DNA from: Prorocentrum cordatum
Taxonomy: Eukaryota; Sar; Dinophyceae; Prorocentrales; Prorocentraceae
Length of the DNA: 64,000 nt
Assembly: GCA_963575745.1 (NCBI GenBank)
Contig: CAUYUJ010017872.1
Coordinates: 62,001-126,000 of the forward strand
Reading direction: 5' to 3'
In this document: positions 10,496-20,169 of the stretch, one piece after another
Layout: each line of letters starts with the position of its first letter
Numbering within the stretch: the stretch's first letter is position 1
The notes under the pieces: generated by a model
Seen by the model: the letters and a program-made list of their open reading frames with translations, nothing else
What the model was told of the DNA's origin: nothing
Database searches by the model: none
Program-made: the position numbers and the translations under genes

Positions 10496-13400
10496 ATGGA
10501 CGAGTGGTCGGCTGCTGGACTGGAGGAGCTCGGGCTCCTCGAGCCCGCCAGTGAGAGCAGAGACTGGGCGGAGGCAGCAGCGTTGATCGACGACGTGGCC
10601 GCAGCTCAGGACGAATGGTCAGCCGCTGCTGAACAGTTGGACCACGGCGATGACGCATCTGAGCACGGTGTCGCTGCTGCCCCGCCTGGACATGTCGAAA
10701 GGGCTTCGTCAGATGCATCCCAGGCCAGTCGGGACCTTGCGAACCAGGGTTTCGCTGTGACGACCACGACTGGCGCAGCGGAATGGTGTTCTGCAGTTGG
10801 CCGCCACCTTCTTGAGAATGATGCTGACAAAGCTATCTATGTCGATGAGACCTCTGACGTATCTTCATTCGTGTCTGCCCTCCTGGATCCAGACCACAAG
10901 CATCGAGTGTCATCCAATGCAGCTGACGCTGATGGGAGCGGCGTCGACAAGAGAACGATGAAGACGACAAAACACATATTGTCGAGTTGCTTAGTGTTGT
11001 GCCAGCGCGGGCAGGCGGACGTCCTCGTGAACCAGCTCGTTGACAAAGGGGCAAATCAAGGATGGTCCCCAGCTGTGTTCTTCGAACGGCATCGTGGGGA
11101 TGAGACGTCGTATGCTCGACTTCGTGTGACAACGGCTGTCGAGCATCTTCCAATCGGTGCGGGCGTGCCGCCCGCTCCCGTGGACTCAATCGTGGGCTCG
11201 GAGATAGCAGCGCCTACGGCTGGGTCTGAGACTATCGTCACAGCTGGTGCAAACACGAAGGTCAGGGATTGTTGAATGATTATTGGGCCACCAAGCACCC
11301 ACGATTTCGGGTTTTGTAGGAGTGTTGTGCTTCAGTGTGGTTTGCCCGTAAATGTGTTGTGTGTGTGTGTGTTTGGGGTTGGGGCCGTGAAGGTGTATCA
11401 GACGGAGCTCATTTGTGGTGCATTGTTCACGCGTGAGGGTCACGCGCAGGCGCTGCTTGTGACGTTCGAGCTGATGCAGCCTCTTTGCACCCTGGACAGA
11501 TGCAAGGCCGATGTGTATGCCCACATGTTTGCAGATATATCGAACCTCGTGCCTGCAGCTTCTCGGTTTCGACGACGACAGCGGCTCTCCATAACAGATG
11601 GTGATTTGGCGTTGAACCTAGCAGAGCGGGCTTTGCGACATCGGTCACCATCTGATCTCATTGGTTGCCTCCACATCAAGTGCTTGGTCCACAGGGTCGC
11701 GCATGTGATTGGGAAGCCGACAAAGACGATTCGACCTTGGATCACTGGCATTGTGAGGTGGAGCTTGTCGCTGCGAGGGCCCAATTACTTCTTGTCGTTC
11801 GTGGGCATCATGTGCGGGTGGCTGGCTCAGAACTTGGATTACAGGTACGAGGATCACCCCGTTGGCCCTGGCATGGATGCAGATCGCTACAGAGAACACG
11901 TTTACAACGCATTCTTGCCGAGCGAGGGCGACACGAGATACCAGAGAGTTCGGCGGTACATCATCACTACCATGGCGAATGGCGACATCCGTGCGCGCGG
12001 CACTTTCCAGCACTACTGCAGAGCAGGCTGCTGCCAAGATCGCCCGCATTGCCTTCGAAAGCTGCAGAGACGGTTCGTTCGATCACTTGCAGGGCGGTTG
12101 CCACCGATCTTTCCGAGGTCGAGGTGGACGCGCGTGCTGGATTCCGTGGACTACTTCGGCCTCTTGGAGGCCATCCACGGGATGGGCAGCGACATCTACG
12201 CGCGCTGGTACGAGCACATCACTGGCAAGAAGGTTGCCGTGCGTGAACGGCGGTTCCCAGATTTCTTGGCACAGGGCGTCGAACTCGGATGTCCCTGCCC
12301 CCAGTGTCTTGGCACGGACCTCCGATGTTGGCACCTTGTTGAAGAACTCTGAGGGCCGTCGCTCATGCAAGGTTGACGCTGGCAACGCGAGCTGCGCCGC
12401 CGAAGGTGACGCCTCCGACGCTGAGCCTGGCGGAGCCGACGCCGAGGCAAGCGCGGTCGGAGATGAGCCTGGAGAGAGGTTGTCCAAGCTCATCGCGGAG
12501 GCCGACGTCGACGCGAACGACATGGTGCAGATGGCGTCCAAGCTTCAGCAGCGAGTTTTTCGGCAGAGCGGCTTGGCATTTGTGCTGAACCCTGCGTCTT
12601 TCATCACTGCGATCGTGTTCAGGAGATGTCTCACTCCCGTTTTCGACATGATGCACTACGTCCTCAAGTTGTCAGCAGAGAAATGGGAAAAAGAGCAGCA
12701 AGCACGAGCAACGCATGGACATGGTCGGGTGCATCGGGTATCACTAGCAGCTGATGGGGCTATTCAGCGCAGGGCCGTGGACAAACTTGTATCTGTTGCC
12801 AAAGACGTCAACGGGTGGACGGTGCTGTGCTACACCGCGCGCACGCTGGAGAGCCAGACGACGATTTTCAAGTTTATCAGCTCCCTGGGCGCCTTGATCC
12901 ACCTGCACATCACCAGCGAGCACGAGAAGTACCCGTTCAAGACCTTCGCCATGCTGGATGACCCTGATGGCCTCGAGGCCGCGTTCGGCAAGGCTCTGCC
13001 TATCGCGCGGATTCGAAAGCCGTTGTCGGCCCCCACGGCCCCCGTTGCAAATCTACCAGTTCCGAGGTCGAAAAAAACATGTTCGGGTTGCGGTCCTGGG
13101 GACTTTGGTTGAGACAATGCGTGGTCGGAGGTGGTGGGGGGGGAAGGACAACGGCTTTCAATTCGCGTTGAGCCCAGGAGGGCTGCAAGAAGCGTTTCGA
13201 CCCGTGGACGAAGGAGTTTTTCGAGTATTGGTCGGTTGCGCCGCGGAGTATATCTTCTCCTGAGTGCCGTGCCGAGCTCATTGCCATGAAGACCCTGGTT
13301 TGCTTGGACACTGCCAAAATTGAGAGCGGCCACGCCTCGATCAGGAGAGAGCTTCATATAAGTTCGACACAGACGCACCCAGCGGACATCGTTGACATAA

Positions 13401-15897
13401 GCTCGATGTTTGTCCAGCGCTCGTGGCGACGATTGCGTCGCGAGTCCAACCTCAGGAAGAGCATGATGTCGCGCGAGGGCGGCGTGCCTGATGTGCGCGG
13501 CCCTGGAGCAGATGCTGACGATGAATGCAACCAGCCAGAGCAGAAGAAGCGCCGAGGTGGCGGCGGTGCGTGGCGGGTATTCCTTCACGAACAATCGGGG
13601 CGATCAGGAGAAGGATGTTGCGCACCTGGGTTGTCAGCCTTGTACAGGGCACAGACTCCTCAAGAGATTGACCGTCTGCAGCGGGTTGGTGCCGCCGCTG
13701 CAGAGTCACATGCAATGGGTTGCGGCAGCATGTCGGACGATTGGCGCGCCCGCAGGTTAGTAGGCGAGCGGGCAGAGAGGCGACGCATGGATGAGCAGTT
13801 GACTAGGCACTTGAAGGATGACTTGAGTTCTGCGCCTGGTCTTCACACGTTTGCTGGCACTCCTGTCCTGCGTGATTCCCCCGACTGGGACGAGAGGTTA
13901 CGTTCAGTGATCGATGCTGTGCGGTGGGACAACAGACTGGATCGGCGATTGGAGTCTCTCGTCAAAGAGAAGTTGGCGTCATTCTCTCTTCGGAAGCCTC
14001 TCGATGGAGATGCGACGCGATTCGCCTACGACGTGATCGACACCGTATCTGGACCTGCTGCGTCAGCTTCCATCCCCGAGGTTGATCGCGAGTGCATGTT
14101 CTCTCACGTCGAGGGGCAGTTCGACCTGGTGACGGAGGCTGCTAAGGCCTTGGCAAACGTCAACAGGCAAACTAGGCTTGGGCAGGCAATTCATCAAGTA
14201 TGTGATCAGGTGTGGGAGCATTGGCGGAAGCCTTACTTGTATGCATCGTCGCAGAAGGTCTTGCCTACAGAGGGCAGAACATACTCGCGGACAGCATGTT
14301 GTTCTTCTGGTGTTTGCTTGTGTGGGCCTTCTGGTACTTTGACTTCGCGCATGTTCAGTAACTTCAACCGTAGCATCGTCAGCCTCTGCAGTGGTAAGCT
14401 CGTGAACGCCAAGCTGCATGATGGAAGCTTTGTGTACAGCGTCACGGGAGTTGATGTTACCGCTCCAAATGTTGATGGTGATGTCCTTGACGAGTTCGCA
14501 GTCCAGCAGTTGTGGCTACACGCAGCGTGGCAGAATGATAATCCTCGGCATGGTACGTTCACAACCTTGAGCCGTCCAGGTGATGTGATGGCGCCAATTT
14601 TTGCAGACGTTGGTGAATTCCAGGTGACATCGGAATGGGAGTGGGTGTGTCAACACAGATTATTGGACAGCCTTCGGAAGGATGTTCGTTGGTATGTGCG
14701 CATCTTCGAGGTCGTCTCGTCGAAGGCTGTAGTCGGCATCGTGGACCCGAGCATTGTGAACCTGATCGGCGTCCACATCTCCGACGGCGGATCCATGACC
14801 AAGTGCTTCTGGGATGGCTTCGACGGCTGCGACGGTGATGAGGGCGCGCGTGTTCGTGGGCCTCGTGGACCTCGTGGCGGGCGAGGTCGTGGCGGCGGTC
14901 GTCGGGGCCGAGGCCAAGGTTTGAAATGCCGAAGCGTGCGCTCGCACGCCACCCCCTCCCCCTGCCCGCCAAACAGCTGAAGCGCCTCTGCTAAGCAGAA
15001 GGCGCTTCAGCACGTGGTGGGGCGTGCGATCGCGCGCTTCGGCATCTCAAAGGGCGCGGTCGAGCAGCAGGGCGCGCCAGTCAGGAGGAGCCGGCGGAGG
15101 AGCTGCCAGCGCTCGAGGGCGGCCTCGGCGGCGCCGAGGGGAGCGCGCTGGGCAGCGATCTGTCAGGCGCTTGCAGTGGCGGGCTCGGCTCGTCGAGCGA
15201 GGGTTCGCATGCCAGCGATCTTTTTTTTTCACCCTATGGTTCGCCCTCGTCCCGCAAGAGCTCGGACGCTGGCTTCAAGGGCGAGCTTGAGCCGTTGGCC
15301 TCGGGTGAGGAGGGCAGCCTTCCGAGCGACCTACACGCTCAGGATTGGCATGAGGCGGCGTTCGGCCATCCTGACGACGGCGACGATCATGCAGGAGGTG
15401 ATCCAGGAGGAGGCGGCGATGGAGGGTCAGCACCCTCAGGCGGCGGGCATGGCGGCGTCGACCCACCTCGGGATGACCCGCCGCCCCCGCCACCTCCACT
15501 TCCAGCGGGGCCCGCCGCGCACTACGTCGAGCGCCGAGGTGGCGCCTACACTCTCCACCTTGGCAATGGCGACAAGTTCACGTTTTACGAAGCTAGGGAT
15601 GAGATGGTTGCCGAGTGCGGTGCTCATAAGGTCCGCTTGTCCAGGAAGACGTACGCGGGTTCCAGGCCATCTCAAGGGCGTCCTCTTGGATTCCTGATGT
15701 GGTGGTTGGAGCAGTGTCCTGGCTGCTCCAAGGACGACCACATGCTGTTGCGGAGGCCTGCTGACCACGTCGTGCCAGGTGCTCTGCAGCGGGCGCAGTG
15801 CAGGGAGCGGCTGGCGGCAGTTCCAGGCTCGGAGGAGCTGTTTGCCGCGGAGAGGCCGATGCGGCCTGGCGAGGGGCCTGAGCCCCATGATATCTGA
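10496..15897 (+). CDS. Gene 1: large four-exon protein, transposase-like middle, one frame break
   Basis: Exons inferred by frame and splice sites: 10496-11260, 11393-12992, 13181-14918 and 15053-15897, about 1,650 residues. Exon 1 is acidic and Ala-rich with a duplicated DEWSAA motif. Exon 2 has S-I-T-D-G-D followed by a C-x2-H motif (CLVHRVAHV), the spacing expected of hAT-type RNase-H-fold transposases, then a Cys cluster (H-x-C-x3-CC-x5-C, about 12010-12060) and PRSRWT...GLLEAIHG. Exon 3 starts with CKKRFDPWTKEFFEYW, then IESGHASIRR (13319-13348), an HMG-box-like segment around GGAWRVF (13556-13720) and an RGG-rich end (14850-14918). Exon 4 is Gly/Ser/Pro-rich and ends in a conserved-looking RPLGFLMWW region. 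The frame moves by +1 between about 12300 and 12355 without a usable intron, so the copy may be a pseudogene or carry a sequencing error. From memory, unverified, this order resembles a large uncharacterised multicopy family in dinoflagellate genomes. A transposase origin is inference. Confidence 0.8.
11261..11392 (+). other. Intron 1 of gene 1 (GT-AG, 132 bp)
   Basis: AAG|GTCAGG opens and GTGAAG|GTG closes it. Both flanks are in phase 0 of the same frame. Removing it deletes the TGA at 11273-11275 and joins two frames that both look coding. The AG|G context on both sides is usual for dinoflagellate introns. It holds a short GT run. Confidence 0.75.
12300..12360 (+). other. Unexplained +1 frame change in gene 1
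   Basis: The coding frame ends at a TGA (12350-12352) just after a segment ending in WHLVEEL. Convincing coding sequence (acidic linker, then a long helical region) continues one base out of phase from about 12353. No GT/GC-AG pair of plausible length joins the two without losing coding sequence. A 1-base indel, real or from assembly, is the simplest reading. Confidence 0.65.
12993..13180 (+). other. Intron 2 of gene 1 (likely GC-AG, 188 bp)
   Basis: Coding signal in one frame ends at ...EAAFGK (codon AAG 12990-12992) and resumes in another frame at G-C-K-K-R-F-D (13181). The boundaries AAG|GCTCTG and GGAG|GGC fit a GC-AG intron in phase 0. The nearest GT donor, at 13067, gives the wrong phase with the available AG sites. 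GC donors are unusually common in dinoflagellates. The intron contains an A-run and a G-run. Confidence 0.6.
14919..15052 (+). mobile_element. Intron 3 of gene 1: 134-bp hairpin intron, introner candidate
   Basis: CAAG|GTTTGA opens and TCAAAG|GG closes it. Splicing joins codon G|GG in phase 1 and keeps exon 4 open from 15055. The two ends are inverted repeats: TTTGAAATGCCGAAGCG near 14920-14936 pairs with CGCTTCGGCATCTCAAA near 15035-15051, and the arms continue through a GCG...CGCACGCC block. A second, inner perfect stem GCTGAAGCGCC / GGCGCTTCAGC sits around 14977-15012. The intron is thus a fold-back element almost end to end, as expected for an intron created by insertion of a short inverted-repeat transposon. 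Confidence 0.75.
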
Positions 15898-16570
15898 GGC
15901 CGTCGTTTGCGGCCAGCAGGATGTGAATTTGTTTCGCGAGGCATCGTGTGCCTCGCTAGCGACTTGCAAAACAAACCAAACAGGGCCCTTCAAGGAACTC
16001 CAGGGCCTCCAGGGGGGACTGCATCACAACAACACCAACAATGTCATATGCCGACCCCCACCCCCAGCCCAAGACTCTGGATCTACGCCTGTAGGTGCAC
16101 CAACATTGCATTCGCATTTGCAGCAGCACTCAAGCATACATGAGAAGCCGAGGTTGGGGCATTCAAGGTTGAACGCTAAACACAATTGAACAAGTTTAAG
16201 GCATAACAACAATGAGCGAGCACATGAACACAATGTCAGTGAGGCCATCCCACCATGAAAGCGGAGCCAGTATCAACACTCACAACATACAAGAAGCCCA
16301 CACAAAAGACAACGAACAGCTGCTCTCGACCCGATTACGACGTATGTGGGATTTCTCTATTACTTTCCCTCCGTCTCCCTCTCGGTCTGCTTCTACACTG
16401 TCTGTCTACCCCTCTCTGCCTCAACCTTCCTGCTCTGGGCTGCCACCCTTGCAGCCCAGTGCCTCGTGTCTGGTCTGTTCTCTGTGTTCGTTTTCCCTAG
16501 TTTAGTCAGCTCTGGAGCATCGTTGACATCACGTGGGTTCGCATCTCGGCCCGAGGATTGATTGAGGCCA
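15898..16570. other. 3' flank of gene 1 and intergenic sequence
   Basis: Probably the 3' UTR of gene 1, then A-rich sequence (about 16020-16330) and a C/T-rich run (16350-16500). No gene is recognised. Confidence 0.5.
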
Positions 16571-16607
16571 CCCGCCCTGTTGTGTTCGATTGCTCCAGTT
16601 CCTGGCG

Positions 16608-16838
16608 ATGGCTCGCCGTGCAGTGTTGTACACTGCCAAGCAAGTGGCAGCCCTTCGCAAGCGGGTCAAGTTTCTTGAGCAGAGGTTGGGTGCCAGCAAC
16701 GGAATCGCGCTCCTCTACAAGAAGAAGCACTCCTACCTTAGCAAGAAGATTGAGCGTTTCCGTCGGCTGGCTGCATCTGCCCTTGTGTGTGACGGCAAGA
16801 AAGGGCACGTTCGAGCCCCTCGCCGCAGGGGCGAGTGA
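16608..16838 (+). CDS. Small basic coiled-coil-like protein, 76 aa
   Basis: A complete ORF from ATG (16608) to TGA. Nine of ten lysine codons are AAG, the third-position GC bias seen in gene 2. Residues about 9-55 alternate hydrophobic and charged positions in heptad style (VAALRKRVKFLEQRL... then YLSKKIERFRRLA), suggesting a short coiled coil. The C-terminus is basic. An acceptor-like TTCGATTGCTCCAG ends at 16598, ten bases before the ATG, compatible with trans-splicing. No family is recognised. It could be a whole small protein or one exon of a longer gene. Confidence 0.5.
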   Translation: MARRAVLYTAKQVAALRKRVKFLEQRLGASNGIALLYKKKHSYLSKKIERFRRLAASALVCDGKKGHVRAPRRRGE

Positions 16839-17814
16839 GGTCTGCCTCTGCGTGGAGATGTCTGGCGCGTGCTGCTTTTAACTCGCTGCGCTGTGGTTTG
16901 TCCTCCCTCGCTTCACTCCCGAACTGACCTCTCCCTCCCACTGACCTCTTTCCCCACAAGCTATTCCTTTCCGTCTTTCAGCTCGCGCTCCTCTCGTCCC
17001 AAAGTGCGGCTCGAGGAAGCACGACGCTAGTTGCGGGCCCGCTCGAGATTGCTTCTTGCAGGCATGTGGCCGCAAAAGCACTTGAGACATTGCAACCGTC
17101 GTTGCCTACATCGCCGCCGCCGTTTGACAATATGCCCCGACCGTTGCCACCGTGGATTGCGGCCCTCCATCTCTCCTTCCCCTGGAGGGTCCGTTGGGGC
17201 CCCCATGGAGGCAGTCTTGGATGCCCCTCCTCCTCCTGGTCCTCCTCCTCCTCCACCTCCTCCTCCTCCTGGTCCTCCTCCTCCTCCACCTCCTCCTCCT
17301 CCCCCTCCTCCTCCTCTTCCTCCTCCTCCTTTTCCCCCGCTCGAGCGCCCCTTGACCTATGGGCCCTTGCGTGTCTTCGGCCGCCGAGTCGACGGCCAAC
17401 CCGCCAGGCGGGGGGCGGGGGTGCAGTGTGCCACCCGCGCAACAGAGCCATGTTTTCGCAGTATTGCACGCGTGCTAAACATCCCATGTGAATAGGACGT
17501 TGTATGCACATTCGTATGCAATAATGCCAACGTGTGTATTCACACATTTGTGCGCTCTCACAGGCACCACATCATTCACGTGCGCAACTGTCCCACGCAA
17601 CGCATCTCGCGCCTAGGAACAAGCACTACCGCCTTCGACATGCATGCGCCACGCGTGTGCGCATGCGTGCGCCGACAGACGTACAAGCCATGGTAATTGA
17701 CAACAGTGCAGGCCACTTGTATTTACACAATGTCATGTCGCGCGTCTTTCTGCGCTCATATAGGTACGTTCGCGTATCCAATAAGCGCCTAATGCATTGC
17801 AATCAAACGTGCTG
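16839..17814. other. Intergenic, with a CTC/CCT tract
   Basis: An imperfect CTC tract lies at about 17226-17340. The 17480-17790 part is rich in short TGCGCA/GCATGC palindromes. No gene is called; the basic minus-strand and Pro-rich plus-strand frames are triplet artefacts. Confidence 0.6.
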
Positions 17815-18529
17815 GCGCTTCGCGTGTCCCCACCAGCCCATCCGACGCCAGGTGTTCGAACAACGAGCGCCGATGCTCGGCAAGTGTTCCCCCCTCCTCC
17901 TCATTATGCTTTTCCTGGTCCCCCTGGTTGCATCTTGGATCTTGCAGCGGTTTGGCGGGCCCTTCGGCCTTGCGGGCGGGCGGGCGGCGCTCCGCCCGCC
18001 CTCGCGCAGGGCCCGAGAGAAGGGTCCAAGCCGTCTCTTGGTGCCTTTTCGGGTGACAACGATCGCAGAAGCGGTGGGGCTTCAATTAGCTCTGCCCCTC
18101 GGGGGCCCTCCGAGTCGCCTATTGGAGCGTTATGGGGCCGCTCTCGGGGCGGTCGCGGGCGCTCTTTGGGCCGCATTGTGACTCTCTTGGGCCATTGTTG
18201 GTGGTATCTTGGCCCATCTTGGAGCTATCCTTGGGCTTCGGAGGGGCGTGGGAAGCGGAAGTGCGAGACAGCCAGCAACATTGATTTCCCATAGGCTGTT
18301 GAAACATGTTTGGCCTCTTGGGTGCACCATTGGGGAACTCTTTTGGGCACTTGGAGCAGTCTCGGGGCGGTCTTGGAGCGTCGTGGGGCATCTTCGGAGC
18401 AATGTTGAGGCACCGTGCGCTATCTTGGGCCACCTTGGAGGCTATCTTGGGTTCCCTGAGGCCTTATTGGGGCCGTCTTGGGCCATCCTGGCCCTTCTAA
18501 CTACGCGCCCCACCCCCCCGCCCAGGTCC

Positions 18530-18563
18530 ATGGGGGGGGGGCGCGGTGTGGGGTGGGGTGGGT

Positions 18564-18601
<38 letters not shown>

Positions 18602-18633
18602 CGGGTGTAGGGGGGGGGGGGGGGGGGGGGGGG
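18530..18633. repeat. G homopolymer run
   Basis: Almost pure G for about 90 bases with a few T/C/A interruptions. The true length is unreliable in any assembly. Confidence 0.9.
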
Positions 18634-18789
18634 AACCCACGCCCGAAAGGAAAGAGGGAGGGGTGGAAGAGGGCGCCCCCTAAATCACCGACGTTCAGAT
18701 GACTGGTAGGGTTACAACCGCTAGGAAACATGCGCTGGAACATCCGAGCGCGAAAAGCAAGCGCGCGAACTTGAGGTTAGCTTGGCGAA

Positions 18790-19935
18790 GAAACCAACCA
18801 TATGCAGTAGAGTAGTGACTATCACAACTGTGAGCACCGTCTTCGGTGGAGATCCATGTGGGACAACGGTCCTCGTGAGGGGTGTGCCGAAATGTGGCGT
18901 GGCTGCCGTGCGAGCCGTGCCACCGATGCCTTCGGTGGAGCTCCCTATGGGGCCGCGGTCCTCGAAGGGCGTGCCGAAATGGCCTGAGGCCGCCATTCGA
19001 ACTCTGCTACCAGCGCATTCGGTGGAGCTCCCTGTGGGACACGCTTCTCGCGAGGGGTGTGCCGACACCGTGCTGGGCCGAGAACCTTTCCATTGGCGCC
19101 TTCAGTGGGGCCCCTTGTGGGTCGCGCTCCCCGTGAGGGGTGTGCCGACATGGCCCGAGGCCGCCATGCGAACCCTGTCAGTGGGGCTTTCGGTGGAGCT
19201 CCTATGTGGCCACGATCCTTGTGAGGGGTGTGCCGACCTGGCACGGCGCCGCCATGCGAACCCTGCCATTGGGGCCTTCGGTGGGGCCCACTCTAAGGCC
19301 GCGAACCGTGCGAAGGGTGTGCCGACATGGCCCGAAGCCGCCATGCGAACCCTGCCATTGGGGCCTTCGGTGGGGTTCCTACGTGGCCACGAACCGTGCG
19401 AGGGGTGTGCCGACGTGGCCCGATGCCATGCTGCTAACCGTGCCGATGGGGCCTTCGGTGGAACCCCCATTGGACCACGAACCGTGTGAGGGGCGCGCCG
19501 ACATGGCACGGCGCCGCCATGCGAATCTTGCGGCTGGCGCCGTCGGTGGAGCTCCTATGGGGCCACGAACCGTGTGAGGGGTGTGCCGACGTGGCCCGAG
19601 GCCGCCATGCGAACCTTGCCATTGGGGCATTCGGCGGGGTTCCTATGGGGCCACGAACCGTGTGATGTGTGTGCCGACATGGCACGGCGCCGCCATGCGA
19701 ACCCTGCCATTGGGGCCTTCGGTGGAGCTCCTGTGGGGCCACGATCCTTGTGAGGAGTGTACCGACATGGCCCGAGGCCGCCGTGCGAACCTTGCCGCTG
19801 GCGCTTTCGGTGGAGCTCCTGTGGGGCCACGGACCTTGTGAGGGGTGTGCCGACATGGCCCGCGGCCGCCATGCGAACCCTGCCGCTGATGCCTTCGGTA
19901 GAGCTCCCTATGGAATCACGCAGCGGTGTGCTGGG
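18790..19935 (+). repeat. 88-bp tandem satellite, array 1 (about 13 units)
   Basis: Unit landmarks are GTGTGCCGACATGGCCCGAG, GCCGCCATGCGAACC and GCCTTCGGTGGAGCTCC, recurring every 88 bases (for example 19581, 19669, 19757). Because 88 is not a multiple of 3 and the unit lacks stops in most frames, long frames exist on both strands but change sequence unit by unit. That argues against coding. Confidence 0.93.
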
Positions 19936-20169
19936 CGTGCCGAAGCAGAGGAATGCGCATAGCAAGGGCAAGGATGGGGATGGGGAGGGGGATGGGGGAG
20001 TGGGGGGGGGGGAGGAAGGAGAGGAGGCGAGGGGGGGAGCGCGGGGCGCCTTCTCTTCAAAAGGATGGCCCAACACCACGGGATGGCTGGACACATATCG
20101 GTGCACGGTCGACAAATTGGTTCCGTAACCGTATCATGTGTAAGCCCAATGCCGTTAATTCGCATTGCG

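Larger units (their letters stand above)
17815..20128 (+). repeat. Composite repeat element A
   Basis: A 5' block (about 17815-18525) is followed by a G-run, a GAGGGAGGGGTGGAAGAG linker (18655), an 88-bp tandem array (about 18790-19935) and a purine-rich tail ending near GGCTGGACACAT (20093). The same modules in the same order and strand form element B (25350-30110), and a decayed 5' part occurs at 52258-53270. The 5' edge (CCAGCCCATCC...GGTGTTCGAA) and the tail read on the other strand (CCAGCCATCC...GTGTTGGGCC) are similar, suggesting loose terminal inverted repeats. No protein is recognised. Confidence 0.7.

Noticed and set aside
12003-12110. Frame switches inside exon 2 of gene 1 (Ala-rich stretch in another frame)
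   Set aside because: The original frame remains open and contains the regular Cys cluster and PRSRWT segment, so only the later break near 12350 is accepted.
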